Assembly: GCA_020631735.1 (NCBI GenBank)
Contig: CM036154.1
Span: forward strand, 1,107,759-1,171,758
Length of the DNA stretch: 64,000 nucleotides
Reading direction: 5' to 3'
Origin: Saccharum officinarum
Taxonomy: Eukaryota; Streptophyta; Magnoliopsida; Poales; Poaceae
The position numbers and the translations under genes are program-made. Shown one piece after another: positions 42,372 through 55,888 of the stretch (position 1 is the first letter of the stretch; each line of letters starts with the position of its first letter). The notes beneath the pieces were generated by a model. That model had not been told where the DNA came from and did not search any database. It saw only the letters and a program-made list of their open reading frames with translations.

Positions 42372-45300
42372 TGTAACACCCCAGGTGTTTGTCACTCACT
42401 AAGCAGTGGGTTTTGAGCTTAAACATGACAGATTAAGTGGAGATGGCAATGTCAAGGTCAATTTATGGAGATGAGCCTGACCTAAAGTTGGATGTTGCAC
42501 CATTGCTTTACATATAGGCCCCTTTTCAAATTATATGCTTGGATAGTGTTATTACAATATATTCATGTGTCTCACCTTAGTACCTATCTATATTGATCCT
42601 TGGAAAAGTTTCATGGAGCTTGGAATCAAAAAGTCACATGAAATGATAAGTTATATGCTTGTTTGGATTATAACAAAAACCTGCCTTGCATCCCATGGGA
42701 ACTAGTGTTTGTGCAACATGTGCAACACATCGTGGACACATGTGGAACAACCTAGTGGAACATGTGTAGCATGTATCTTGAAACAACCACATGAAATGAT
42801 TATAGCCTTTCACTTGAGTTCTATGTTTCAAGGCATGTGAGGCCTACACTTTTGTGCAACCTATGCATGGTGAGTATGTTTAGCCTCTACAACACCTTAA
42901 CTACACTTAGGACACTTAATGGAACAATGTTCATGTTGATCATTTTGCCTAAATGTGCTTCTAAGTGATGGTTGACCATGTATGGACCCTAGAACACTTT
43001 TGTTTGACCGTTTCAAAAGTGTGACCTAGAAGCTTTGCATGACTGTGCACCCTTTTACAAAGTTGTAGAGAATTTTATAAGGAACAAACTTTGTTTAAGA
43101 GTCAAGTCATGAAAATGGGTGGAACATGCTCAAACATGGCCCACAAGTTAGAAATGGGGCTGAATTCAGCACGTAGAAATTAAAAGCCTGATTTCAGTGT
43201 CTTCGACATTGACATTCCGCGTTCTTGAGTTTTCGTTAAGCAACTTGAGTAGGTCCAAATGTAAAAGTTGGAGCTTAGATCTTGGAGTAGGATATACAAA
43301 AAGGTGACATTGATTTGACCGCTGTTGACCAACTAATTGGAGTAAAACACTGAAGTTAGATTAATCATTGACAATATCATATTGACACTTAATTATCTCA
43401 TGATCTAGAGCTCAAATCACCATGGCCCTTAAACAGAACTTGAAGATCTTTGGGTGTGCAACAAACTTTGTAATTGGACCTTGGCCCAAATTTTACTGGA
43501 ACCAGCCCAAACAGGGACTCCAAGTTGCATACAGCGATGCACACCACGTGCTCGACGTTGGGCTCCAGTGGACGACGCGTGGCCAGGACGTGGAGACCAT
43601 GCGTGGGTGAAGCTCCTGCCTAGCCTCCACGCACCCCGGCCTCTTCCAAGGTGGACGTCCGAGTTCTCCATTCGCCCCTCCCCTCATCTGTGCTCGCTCT
43701 CCCTTGCCACCCCTGGCTCTCGCCTTCCCCGCTTCAGCGTCCGCACTGTCGCTCGCCATGGCCGACGCCATGCTGCCGCGGTCGTCTCTCCCTCCCAGTG
43801 CCTCTCCGGCCGAGCAATGCAGCCCTATGTGTGCGCACGCATCCATGGTGTCTTCCCCGCCATTCCGCCGTCGTTGCTGGCCGCCGATGCCAAGGCCTGC
43901 ATCGTCGTGACCGGCCACCGGTGCGGCATGCCGCACGCGCGCGTGGTCAGGAGGCCATGGGCCACCTCGGCCCGTGCAGATAGCCCTAGCGGATGCGCCG
44001 AGACCCCGGAAGCCTCTCCCCACCAAGCCGCCAACATCCCGTTCTCCGGCCGACGTCCCGCCGCCCTCGTCCGCCGCCGGGCTGCGGCTCCCGTGGCCAG
44101 CCTTCCACCGGCCATCTCAATCCGTGATTCGACCTCCTTCGGGCACGGTTGGGTATGGTGATGCTCTAGGAGCCTCGATTCTCCGCTGATGAGTCCTGGG
44201 GCGGCGTGAATCGCGAGCTCCGGCGAGCTCCTCTGTTCCGGCCAGGGGAAAGGTGAAGAGGGACGTCGGGCATGAATTCGAGAAAAACAGGGGGTTAAGT
44301 GAGGAGATGCAGACTCATTTGAATAGTGCCTAAAGGATCTTTCAGTGATGACTTATTTAGTGAAGAGTTCAAGGGCCCCGGAGTAAATGTGTTTTCCCTT
44401 TTCTGATATTCTTTTCTTTTATACATATAAATCGGTTGAATCGTTAAAAATTAATATCTCGGGCTAGGAAATTCCAAAAATAGTAAATGAGGACTTTTTG
44501 GAAACCTTGGGAAGAGATCTTTGTAGTAGAGTCATAAAAGTCTATATGTTTGTAGATATTTTCTGATGTCCTTATTTAAGTTTTAAAAGTGCTCTAAAAA
44601 TGCCTCTAAATTTGACCAGAGCAAGATCTGGAGTTTTAGAACTCCAAAAATAGTGATTCTTATTTTGTTAATTTTGTTATGACATGTACTTGCTAGGAAA
44701 AATATTAAACACACTATTTGTTCACTGTTTTCTTATGGTTTTGATTGGACCTTGATAAATAAGGAATTTACATTATATTGCTTGTTATTTTTATATCTTG
44801 AGTTGTGATGCTCCAATTGGTGTGAAATTTTTATGGTAGGCTTGTCATCCTATGGATGTACTGTTGTATAAATTTCATAGCCATTGCTTACTGTATGCTC
44901 AAGTTATTGAGTTAACTTGTTTATGGCTTAATAAATAGCTTATAAATAATATATAAATGATAAAATAGAAAATGTTGTTCCATTACCTTAGTATGATGTT
45001 TCTCTATCATATTGATTCATAATATGGCCTTGTGTTCACAGAAAATATTGAGTTTTAGGTTTAATTTACTTTCACATGAATTCTTGCTTTAGCAACTTGT
45101 CTTTTTCATAGAGGTTGCTATACATATCCAATTGGAGTGAAATTTGTACAGTAGACTATTGAGAGGATATGTGAGCCACTGTAATTTTTGTAGAATTTAT
45201 TGTGCACTTTTGATAGGTGTTCATAATTCCACCTAATTATCTAAATAAATTAAGAAAATACATTAAAAGAAATTATTTAGTATTGGGCACTATGTTTTCT

Positions 45301-47729
45301 GGTGTTCATTAGTCTTGTGTGACATGTTGGTAAAGTTGGTTTTGTCTAATTATATGTTTGCAACATAAGTTAATAATTATTTCTTGCAAAATGAGGTTTC
45401 TGAACAGATTTGAGGATATTGTTAATTACCCTATGTAAATGATGTTTTCATGTCTTGTGTGCTATAACAAAGTTGTTGTGAATTTCATGATCTAACTGCT
45501 GTTAAAAATTTGGTGGCATTTGGCCATGTGGTTTAGGAGTTATAGCTATTTAAAGTTGGGTTACAGAATTGCTTGCTCTCTGTCTTGCTAGACCAGTTTC
45601 TGTGTTTGTGTAAATTCGACATGTGAAACTTTGGAATCATGCTGTGATGATTGTAAATGAAATGTAGATAATTTTCTAAGCTTTCCATAATGTCTTCTTG
45701 CAAGTCATTTGGATTTAGAGATCTCCAGTTATGATTGATTTACTGAGCTACTGTATGTATGTCCAGAAAGTAGCAGATTCTTGTTCTAGTGCTTTGATTA
45801 ACTTTGTCATGCTTGGGTATTGAAGGGTGACTCATATCTTTGATGATACTTGGGTGGTACCCTGTGATCTTGTGAGACTTATTTCTTGATTGATGTGCTT
45901 GCCCTCTTCTATGTTATGTCTTAATGAGGATTAAGTTAATTAGCTCTAGGGTTTATGTGAACTTTGGTATGCTTGCTTGATTACTTTGTTTATTGCACTT
46001 CTATGCATTCATACATATGCATTGTTGCACCTCATTTAGGTACGCTAGCAGAAACGCGTGAAGGATCTAAGGTGGAGCCAAATTCGAAGATGGAGTTGGT
46101 GGATCCATCCCGAAGATCGAAGGATCGGACAAGTGGTAGATTGGAAGATGCTCGCCAAGCAGATTTCATCTGACATACTCTAACTTGAGTCGGATCCCAG
46201 GCAAGCCCCGGAGCATTATAAGCCTCCTACCTTCAAAGCAATTAATTCTATATATGTTATAAGTATTGTTGCATTAAGTGGTAGGAGTTGGTTGAAAACC
46301 TTGCTGCATTATATCATTCCTTGTCCAGATATATGAATCCTTGAATCCTACATAGACTAGGATCGAGTAGATGCTTAGCCCTGCTTTAAGCGGTAGAAGT
46401 CAGGTGATTTCCTGTCACCTGCGAGATATAGGGATATTCATATATGGCACGGTTGGCTATATTTGCTATCGTGGAATGGAACCATGTGTTAATAAAATGA
46501 AATGAGACCGGGCGGGATGATGATAGTGAAGCGACAAGGCATGGAGGTCTTGGGTGTGGATCTATCCCCGTCTGAGTCGTTTAAGGACCGATTCGCTGTA
46601 CGTCCTTGAGTCATGTTGAACGCAGTCTAACACTTAGTTGGCCGGATAAGCCGTTCCGACCGCGAAGCCGAGTAATGTGGTTCAGGCCGGGAATCGAATG
46701 GTAGGTTGCTTCTTGGAGGAGAGAAAGGATGTGCTTGGGGACATTGGCGTGAGACCAAGGGGGGGTTAGAGTCCTATCACCTGGCAGAGTGTCGCCCTTG
46801 GGGTCGCGACATCATTCGGACCCGTGATTCCTGAATCATATGAAACGGTGGCCTGTGCGACCCTGGCAGGGGTCTGCACGGTGAGTGTTAGAAATACCCC
46901 TCCAGCTGGATAGGAATTCGATTCGAATCGCCGTCGCTCCCGGTTAGTGAGCACTTGACTTGAGCAGCGGCAACGTAGATTCCATTAAATTGAACGGATG
47001 GTTAATTGGATCACGACGGAAAGGTTGCCTCAATTTATACCTGCTATGGTTAATATTGTTTGCTCCTAATAAAGTGAGTGCTCTAGTACAGGTGCTAATA
47101 TAGATGACAGGTTAATGATAATTAACTTGATGCTTAAGCATTAATGATTACTTATTCATAATAAGCTTTTATGCAAAATGTTGTCAAGCTAGCCCACTTC
47201 ATATCAGCCTTGCATGATCCTTGGTGTCACCTTATTTCTGGTTTCTGACGGGTAAGTCTAGCTGAGTACTTTCTCGTACTCAGGGTTTTATCCCCACTTG
47301 TTGCAGGTTGTGATGTATCATGGCGGCTGCAAGAGTTGGGTGGCTCCGGCCATAGAGGCGGAGTGTGATCACGGGCATGATCCTTCTGAGTTATCTTCTC
47401 TCTAATGCTTTTGTTGGAAGTCGACCTTCGTACTAGCATGTATTTGAAATAAGGGTGTTATTTTCAAATTACTTTGCTTCCGCTACTTTTGAACTTAAGT
47501 TGTAATAACTTTGTTAAACTCTGATGTATATTGAATTACTTGTGAAATGGTTGTAACATGTGACTTGTTATGTTGAATCACTACGATCTTGGCTTGTATG
47601 TTGGTTGGTTTGAAATCCCTCGTGATTTCATTGGACTGCCGGAGTTATATGGGCTCAAGTGCGAGAATTTGATCATTTCGGTGATTGTTTTTGTACTTGT
47701 GCTCTTATAATTTGGACGGTTCCATTACA
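42372..47729 (+). repeat. 5' LTR, 5.36 kb
   Basis: TGTAACACCCC ... TTCCATTACA. It contains a GC-rich block at about 43500-44280 in the same relative place as in the LTR at 391, AT-rich stretches, and a block at about 46190-46970 sharing ggcaagccccggagcatt, ggccggataa and cgcgaagccg with 2990-3660. The last 260 bases recur at 56193-56451. Confidence 0.85.
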
Positions 47730-50700
47730 GCTGGCATCGGAGCAAGATTCAACATTAAACTTGTCGTATGTGTATTTAAAACAAAGGTTTTGTTTTATAA
47801 TATCAGTTTTATTAACTTATAGCTATATATAGGTTTGCCAAATCTAAATTTTAAACCTAAGTATGCCAGTGGTCAATTTCCTTATGCCCATATAAGGATT
47901 ATTAGGTGGCTTATATAAGTACTAACTTGGGGGTTTTTCATTTATGCATCTACGCCCAGGCCAAGGTATGTACGTGTGATAACTCTCCCACACTATGCTA
48001 CCCAGTGTGTCAGATTAGAGGTAGCCTTCATATATGAAATAGCCATATATGTTGCTAAGTTTACTTTTATGCAATGTCGCACCTACGCTCAGGTAAGTGT
48101 GAGTTGTGAGAGCATGACCGTACAACCCTCGGTCTAGGGGAGAGCTAGTTTTGGTTACTGGATTATTTACATGTTACACACATGTATATATAAAGGTACT
48201 TAATTGTGGGTGATCGAATGATTCGGGTAGTTTTGGTGCTACATGTATATATATGGGGGTATATGTACATGAGAGTACTTAGAATTTTACTTCCTGCTTT
48301 CATTATGTGCTATATTTGGGGAATTATTGGGCTGCAATGAAAATTTTCTGCAGGTACGCTAACCACGAATGCGTAAGTCAAATGTAGCTGACGACTAGCT
48401 ATATATTGAGAGAGTGCGTGTTATGCCACCGACATAGAACGTGATCGCCACCTTAGGTTGGCAGTCTTGTGAGGACGAATAGGACGAAGCATGCATCTTC
48501 ATGATTGTTGCTTATTGCATGGCTATACTCTTCTCACCCTTGTTCTATAGTGTGTAACTTGTGATCAATGTGTTACATTATCTTTCTTGTGTGAAGCTAA
48601 ACAAGAATGCTTTATGTTGCCCACCTAAGTGTTTGCCAATGCTTTAGACCTCACTTAAGTAATTATGGATTCTTATGAATGAATTAAATTGGTGTTGGTC
48701 TAAGGTAACAAAATTTAGAGCTATTATAATAATATGTTTGTGTGCTCTCTTGTTAAGTAGAACAAAGGCAAACTTTGTTTTGATAATTAACGTTGGCTGC
48801 TAGAGCGGTTTCTGTTGTAGTGATGCTTTCGTGGTCATAAATGTGTTTTCTGTAGTTATAGAGAATACCAAAGTTGTAGCAACTTACTTATCTAGCTTGT
48901 CCTAAAAATTTATGACCCAAGGTCTTATGCTTTGAGAGTTATGAATTTTAGAAGTTTATTGTCAGGTTTTGCTTATGCTCTGAATAGATCTGAATGTTTG
49001 GTTTGTTTGACCTATGAGCGTATGGAATCATGTCTTGGAGATAATAGAAGAAGTGTAGTACTTTTTCTAAGCTTTCCAAAATGTCCTATAGCACTAATTA
49101 TGGTGGTATAAATCTCTAGTTATGAGCTTGCAAAATAGAATGACAGAATCTGTCCACATTGGGGCAGAGATGTCTTCTTTGTCTTGTTTTGCCTCATTGG
49201 CTATAAAATCATCGTAATATGATAGTAAGAAAGTTATAGACAACTTAATAAGCTTTAGATAAAGTTAAGGCTCAGCCTTGTTGTGTCCCTAGAACTCCAG
49301 TTATGCATTTTTGAAGTTCTTGTCAGTTTTCTGTTCATATTGGTACAGAACTGAAACATCAGCATGTTTGACCATGTTAATCTATGAATTAGCTTTTGGT
49401 ATGAATAAATAAAGTGTAGTCATCTTCCTAAGCTTTCTAGAAAGTCTAGGATCACCTTGGTGAGATGTCTACAACCTCTGTTATGGTTGAAACAAGTAAC
49501 ATTGTGCTGCTGTCCAGATTCTATGCACATGTTAAGTTAATCACCTTAGCTAGCGTTTGTTTTGGGCTAAAACTGTAGTTAGTTCTTGCTTTAGATAAAT
49601 ACTTATTTTGGATGAGCCTTGTGCTTGTATTGATTGCTTAAGCTCATTCGTTTGAAATTTTTCAATTGTCTGCTTGGCAGTGATGTTGTATGTATGATTG
49701 TTATCTAGGTAGTGCCATAGTTGTCACCTCGTTTGTCCTCGGTAAGCATGCGAGTGTCGAATAGCTTTATCTTAGGGCAACACTCGAGTTACGTGAAACA
49801 ATCTCTTGGCTATCATCTTCAATTAGGTTCTTTCCCTTATGAGCCTAAGCGTGTAGCCGTGCTTGCTTGCCTTGAATGTTTGTATCCATGTCTTTGCTTG
49901 ACCGAAAGCCAAAGTTTAGTTCTCCTATGTGTTTGCATAAGCCATGGGTGTTTTGCAACTATTTTTGTGAAGACCTTTATCGACTGACCAACCAAGTTAA
50001 CTTTTATCAATGCTAGCCTTTGACCATGGTGTGTACGTTGCCAATTGTGGAAACCGTACCCAAATCTATGTTGGACCTTCTGGTTACCTCTCTCAAAGGT
50101 TAGCCAGTGTGACGCAACGTCTCTCTATTATGGCATCTAAATCGTATGCTTGCAAATTCATGCACCTACCTTATCAACCCAATCTATGCCATTTGAAATT
50201 CCTCATCGGGTGTATGTTCAGTAATGGTGTTATGAGTAGCAACCAATGGTGCCGCGACGAAACCGAGAGCCTCCTGTGGGTGCACACACAAGGTTGTGCT
50301 GCTCGGAACGCGTTGGTATCATGGTTTCTAATCATAATCCATTGCAGAACAACACTGATGTGATTTTCACGTGACCTTCTTCCTTGATGGTTTTCCCATA
50401 TCTTATCGAAAGACCCTTATATTGAACCAAAAGTAGTAAAACTTCCTTCTGAAGTTGCTAAGAGGATAACCTTTGAAGAACAGGCCACCGACATAAATAT
50501 TAACAGACTGCAATAGGTGGTAGACAAGTGACTCTATGTAGTTATCCAGTATTGACGAACGTCATCTAGTAAGCAAGTATCTCACATCTATTGGATAAAA
50601 AGGACACACAACCTTAATGTTGGACAAGTTATCTGTGGGATAAAAATCAATTGTCGCACTGTGCATATGACCAGAGCTATCCAAGTTGCAATCTTGGGTG

Positions 50701-52449
50701 CATAATGACCCTACAATCGAAATAAACCATCTCTAGAATAACTTCATATTTGCTAACTTCGATGGCAACCATTCGTTCCACGTCAACCACAATTATTATG
50801 GTCAAGAGTGAAGATTTGGAATTTTTAGTGTTGAGAGACAACTAATCAGTTACCAATAGGAAGGTTAATCTCCAGCTAGGTAATGACTCCTTGGTAGCTA
50901 CGAAGGCTATGTCTTACAGAGCAATAACCAACAAGAAGTTAATCAACTAGCCAACAACTTGAGAGATATTCTATCTTCTAGAGCCATTATGACCAAGTCA
51001 ATTCCATCTTGGACAATCACACAGATAGTGCAAGGTGTTCTATCCAATAAAGTGAAGAATTAGAGAAAGCCTACCTAGTTTCAATGAGCATCCTTGTGCC
51101 CTTAGGTGCCACAAATGGTTTTGTTCATAACTCTATTGGACGAAGTGTTGAGGGATATTCGGAAAAGGTTCATTTTTTGTAGGAATGTCCTCCAGGTGGA
51201 GTATGCGTTTTGCCTTGCAAAAGTAACCGCACGTTCAAAGAGTGTGCATCATCGGATTGGTATGAAAATTAATGGTCGAGATCTACTGTGGATGGCCCTT
51301 TTGAGGTCCACAGATACTTGTTTACACTCTTTCGTTGCTTTTGTGTTCTCGTATCAACAATGTACGAGTAGCCTTGGTTTCTGCAAATCAATGTATACCA
51401 TCGCAAATCCAAAGCAATTTGAAAAGTGTCAAACAACAGATTTCCCATCTTAGAGCTGTTGTATGACCCTAAAGAGGAAGCCTCAAGGCGAAAGTTGGCC
51501 TGACAAAGTTGCTACATTGCAAGTCAACTCAACTTACAGTGCAACTAAGTCACAAGGAAAAATTTTACTCAATCGCTTGGTGGTAGACTACTCCCCGCGG
51601 TTAAGTGAATAATTACAACTTTTGTTGTCCTTAAGGCCTCACTACATCTTTCTTTGGAATTATTTTCCAATGATGACATACTTTGGTACCTTATACATGT
51701 TTTTACCAAGAGGTTGCATCTGATTCAATCCAGATAACTGTTGTCTTTGGATAAAAGAATCTTTTAGATAACTGTTGGCAGAAATACAAAGCCGACAGAG
51801 TCAACTATCACATTCACTAACCCATCGATAGACTCAGATAATATAGTGTTGTCATCAGAGAAAGAGAACTGCACACATGGAACCTCAAGTAGTTTTCCAT
51901 TAGTTGATATCGAATGTTTGAACATTTACGACCAACCTAGACCCTGTCTATTGGTTAGTCAGTATCCTATAGCCTCAGAGAATGTTTGTCATCTATGATC
52001 TCACCCTTTTGGAAGGTTGTACTCAAGCCATTTTGGTAGAGAACTGCTTTCAAAACCGTGTGGATATAGAGTCATTTCAACGAGTATACTTCTAAAGATT
52101 TGGTCTAATGTAAAGTTCATATGGACTATGCTGGGTTCACTAAAGAGTCAGATACTTGTAGTAGTTCGCTCATAGACCAATGATCTATGTACATTGAGAA
52201 CGAAGTACTGCGTTGTCTTGGATTCCTCCCAAGTAACAATGCTTCATGGAAGTCAATGAAGGAAATTCTTTAGACAAATTTTACCATGAAGAGTAAGTAT
52301 CAGAAAGTGTCTTTGGTCAATTTGTTCCCCGATGTTGAAGCTTTTAGTTGAATGCTATAGCAGATATTGGGAACTAGATAACGTGTCTCTCTTCCTTAAA
52401 AGGTCTTCCATTCCGAATCTCGGGACGCGATTCTTTTAAGGGGAGGGGC
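47730..52449 (+). other. non-coding internal domain of the LARD-like element
   Basis: Primer site TGGCATCGGAGC at 47732-47743. The leader shares tgccagtggtcaattt-like and agtactaacttggggg phrases, and the candidate donor ttttctgcag|gtac (48353/48354), with the first element. Past about 48550 it is AT-rich without motifs. The frames at 49721-49987, 50010-50363 and 51106-51453 have no resemblance to gag or pol. It ends in ctcgggacgcgattctttt and the polypurine tract. Confidence 0.65.
52438..52448 (+). other. polypurine tract
   Basis: AAGGGGAGGGG one base before the 3' LTR. Confidence 0.85.
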
Positions 52450-53535
52450 TGTAACACCCCAGGTGTTTGTCACTCACTAAGCAGTGGGTTTGAGCTTAAA
52501 CATGACAGATTAAGTGGAGATGCAATGTCAAGGTCAATTTATGGAGATGAGCCTGACCTAAAGTTGGATGTTGCACCATTGCTTTACATATAGGCCCTTT
52601 TCAAATTATATGCTTGGATAGTGTTATTACAATATATTCATGTGTCTCACCTTAGTACCTATCTATATTGATCCTTGGAAAAGTTTCATGGAGCTTGGAA
52701 TCAAAAAGTCACATGAAATGATAAGTTATATGCTTGTTTGGATTATAACAAAAACCTGCCTTGCATCCCATGGGAACTAGTGTTTGTGCAACATGTGCAA
52801 CACATCGTGGACACATGTGGAACAACCTAGTGGAACATGTGTAGCATGTATCTTGAAACAACCACATGAAATGACTATAGCCTTTCACTTGAGTTCTATG
52901 TTTCAAGGCATGTGAGGCCTACACTTTTGTGCAACCTATGCATGGTGAGTATGTTTAGCCTCTACAACACCTTAACTACACTTAGGACACTTAATGGAAC
53001 AATGTTCATGTTGATCATTTGCCTAAATGTGCTTCTAAGTGATGGTTGACCATGTATGGACCCTAGAACACTTTTGTTTGACCGTTTCAAAAAGTGTGAC
53101 CTAGAAGCTTTGCATGACTGTGCACCCTTTTACAAAGTTGTAGAGAATTTTATAAGAACAAACTTTGTTTAAGAGTCAAGTCATGAAAATGGGTGGAACA
53201 TGCTCAAAAATGGCCCACAAGTTAGAAATGGGCTGAATTCAGCACGTAGAAATAAAAGCCTGATTTCAGTGTCTTCGACATTGACATTCCGCGTTCTCGA
53301 GTTTTCGTTAAGCACTTGAGTAGCAGTCCAAATGTAAAAGTTGGAGCTTAGATCTCGGAGTAGGATATACAAAAAGGTGACATTGATTTGACCACTGTTG
53401 ACCAACTAATTGGAGTAAAACACTGAAGTTTAGATTAATCATTGACAATATCATATTGACACTTAATTATCTCAGATCTAGAGCTCAAATCACCATGGCC
53501 CTTAAACAGAACTTTGAAGATCTTTGGGTGTGCAA
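52450..53535 (+). repeat. 3' LTR, first 1086 bases before a gap
   Basis: Matches 42372-43457 closely. Differences noted by eye are mainly single-base changes in homopolymer length, plus a handful of substitutions. Confidence 0.88.
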
Positions 53536-53635
53536 NNNNNNNNNNNNNNNNNNNNNNNNNNNNNNNNNNNNNNNNNNNNNNNNNNNNNNNNNNNNNNNNN
53601 NNNNNNNNNNNNNNNNNNNNNNNNNNNNNNNNNNN
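53536..53635. other. assembly gap (100 N)
   Basis: Exactly 100 N inside the LTR. Confidence 0.98.
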
Positions 53636-54077
53636 CTAGGGTTTTAGGCCAATCGGGCATTTTCTTGACATTTGCTCAACATGAACCCTTCATGACTTTT
53701 GTTGTAGAGTTCATCTAGAGTCCTTTGGATAAGTTTGCAAGGTTTGGTTGATGATCTATAATTCCATTCACTTAATCATGCCTTCCAATAGGAATAGAAC
53801 TTATCATTTCATGTGACTTTTTATTCTAAACTTCATGAAACTTTCCAGGATCAATATAGATAGGTACTAAGGTGAGACACATGAATATATTGCAATAACA
53901 CCACCCAAGCATATATCTTGAAAAGGGCCTATATGTAAAGCAATAGTGCAACATCCAACTTTAGGTTAGGCTCATCTCCATAGGTTGACCTTGCCATCGT
54001 CATCTCCATGTAATCTACCCTGTTTTGAGCTCAAACCCACTGCTTAGTGAGTGACAAACAACACCTAGGGTGTTACA
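53636..54077 (-). repeat. antisense head of a related LTR
   Basis: Read on the minus strand from 54077 it starts TGTAACACCCTAGGTG and follows the first several hundred bases of the 42372 LTR (cactcactaagcagtggg, ggttgacctt and so on) with visible divergence. It lies inside another antisense LTR head. Confidence 0.75.
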
Positions 54078-54647
54078 AACTACACCGCTCTAAACTGGGT
54101 TACATGAAAATTATAAGTCACCTGTGAGTTAGAAATATTTTCTAAGTGCCAAAACAACATTGAAATATGACTTGTGGGCCCTTTTTGAACATGTTCTGCT
54201 CATTTCTAGCTCAAGGTCATTAAATAACTTTTGTTCCTTATAAAATTTTATACAACTTTGCTTAAGGGTGCATAACCATGCAATCAATCTATGGTACTGT
54301 TCCAGTTTAGTCAAACAGAAGGACTCAAGAGGAGCTCCAAGTCAAGCTAAACCCTAGAAGCATAATTAGGCAAATTGATCAACATGAACAGTGTTCCATT
54401 AGATATCCTAAGTGTAGCTAATGTGTTTTAGTGACCCAACATCAACCACTTGCATTAGTCAACCCATAATCATAAGCATACATACATTGAAACATAGTGT
54501 GACAAGGTATGCTTCATATGTTTCAAAGCAATGTTTCAGATGTTGCAAGGCAATGTTTCATATGTAAATGCTCAATTATGAATGAATGATGCTTATGCTC
54601 ATGTAATGCAAGTGAAATTATGCAAGTCTAACACCTAGGGTGTTGCA
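54078..54647 (-). repeat. antisense LTR head similar to the LTR at 391
   Basis: From 54647 on the minus strand it begins TGCAACACCCTAGGTGTTAG, then cataatttcacttgcatt and a degraded copy of the 391-950 sequence, including the tgttcatgttgatca stretch and an acaaagttgtataaaatttt stretch. Just outside it, the minus strand reads ctagggggcag, a possible polypurine tract. Confidence 0.65.
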
Positions 54648-54660
54648 CTGCCCCCTAGAG

Positions 54661-55670
54661 GAGACCTCTACATTTGCCATAAGTCAAGAATAGACTAGAA
54701 ATTAGGGTTTCTATAGATTAGAGAGAGCTCTAGTTCTTCAAGTTCTTAGTATAGGCTTTCTAGCAAGGTTCAATCAGGATTATGGACTTGTCGTCTAGAG
54801 ATTGCTATTAGCCATTGTATCTCTTTATTTATGACTTTGTGCTACTTTAAGATTATGTTGCTATTTGCTATGTTCCTAGTTTGATCTAGTTTATTGCTTG
54901 GTATAGTTATGATTGATGATGAATTTATGCATATATTAATAGAGCGCTTAATTCTGTACTTAAGTGAGTTAGGTGGTTGACACTATGTAAGCGTGGTGCT
55001 TAGATATTGTTTGCCTATGGATGCACTCTATATGCTAGGTCATGTGATAGATTGCGGATGTGACACTCCTGTTGAGTCCTTTGTAGTCCACTCCCCATGT
55101 ATAGAACAAGTAGAACCTCAGTTACGAAGGAAGGGAAAGCTCTGTTCTCAAACTATCCTAAGTAATGTTCCTTATGCATAGATCCAAAGTTAGTTATATT
55201 ATAGATGAGAGTAAACATGCTTGAGTGTAAAAAAGACTTAGTAATTAGGAATGACATAGGAATCTTTTGCTCTTACCGAATCTCGAGCTTAGTCATACTA
55301 CAATTGTGAGTCTCTGTTTCTATCTCTGGAATACCTTTGTTACCTTGTATTTATCATTTATTTATCACTTGACTTACCCCTGCTAAAGCATAAGAGTGGT
55401 TTGGATCATAAGTATTCATATTAGTTAATGTCTCAATGTCAACTCAACCCCATAGCTCTTCCTTGTGGATTAAATATAAATAACGATACTCGGTATACTC
55501 CCGGGTGAAATGCTATAATGGTAATTTATCTATGCTCTTGCGGATACCTAACTTTAATATTATTTTCTTAGAGTTTATAAGTGGCATTCATAATTTACCA
55601 ACAAAGCATTTCTGGCATCATGCTAGGGATGACAACTTAGTAAGAGTGATGCTAAGAAATGCCAACAAGC
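54661..55670 (+). repeat. Athila-type LTR, 3' portion
   Basis: Shares style and phrases with 58480-59545: ttcttagtataggctttct, taaatataaataacgatac, ctcccgggtgaaatgcta and gctcttgcgga. It ends ...aagca before a tRNA-primer-type sequence. The U3 part is missing, so the copy is truncated at its left. Confidence 0.6.
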
Positions 55671-55675
55671 ATTTC

Positions 55676-55693
55676 TGACGCCGTTGCCGGGGA
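55676..55693 (+). other. primer binding site, Athila/Tat type
   Basis: TGACGCCGTTGCCGGGGA resembles the TGGCGCCGTTGCCGGGGA typical of plant Athila and Tat elements. Confidence 0.7.
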
Positions 55694-55888
55694 AGAGCAA
55701 TATGACATAAGAGAATTGACAAATAAATACTTCTTGATAAGACCATAACCTTTGCTTTAGTAGGCTTACCCATGTCTATTTTGTTCATATCTTATATAGG
55801 GTAAGTGCAGGATTGGTTGTGATCCAACAACTCTCATCAATCAGAAACAACCAAATCAAGAGGAAGCTCAACACTAGTTTTTGAAGGT

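Larger units (their letters stand above)
42372..53535 (+). mobile_element. giant non-autonomous LTR retrotransposon (LARD-like), related to the first gypsy element
   Basis: 5' LTR 42372-47729 (5358 bp), primer site 47732-47743, internal 47730-52449 (4720 bp), polypurine tract 52438-52448, 3' LTR from 52450 to a gap at 53536. No gag, protease, RT or integrase motif is found in any frame of the internal region. LTR starts, primer site, leader phrases and polypurine tract match the coding element at 391, so that element or a relative could supply proteins in trans. It abuts the satellite array; the right flank is lost. Confidence 0.82.

Noticed and set aside
43454..44189. 235-codon frame in the giant LTR
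   Set aside because: Same situation as in the other LTR GC-rich blocks; overlapping frames on both strands and no recognisable domain.
47730..52449. Hidden gag-pol in the giant element
   Set aside because: I looked for CCHC, DSGSSHSF, VDYR, F.DDI, DRGSQF and chromodomain motifs in the frames and found none.
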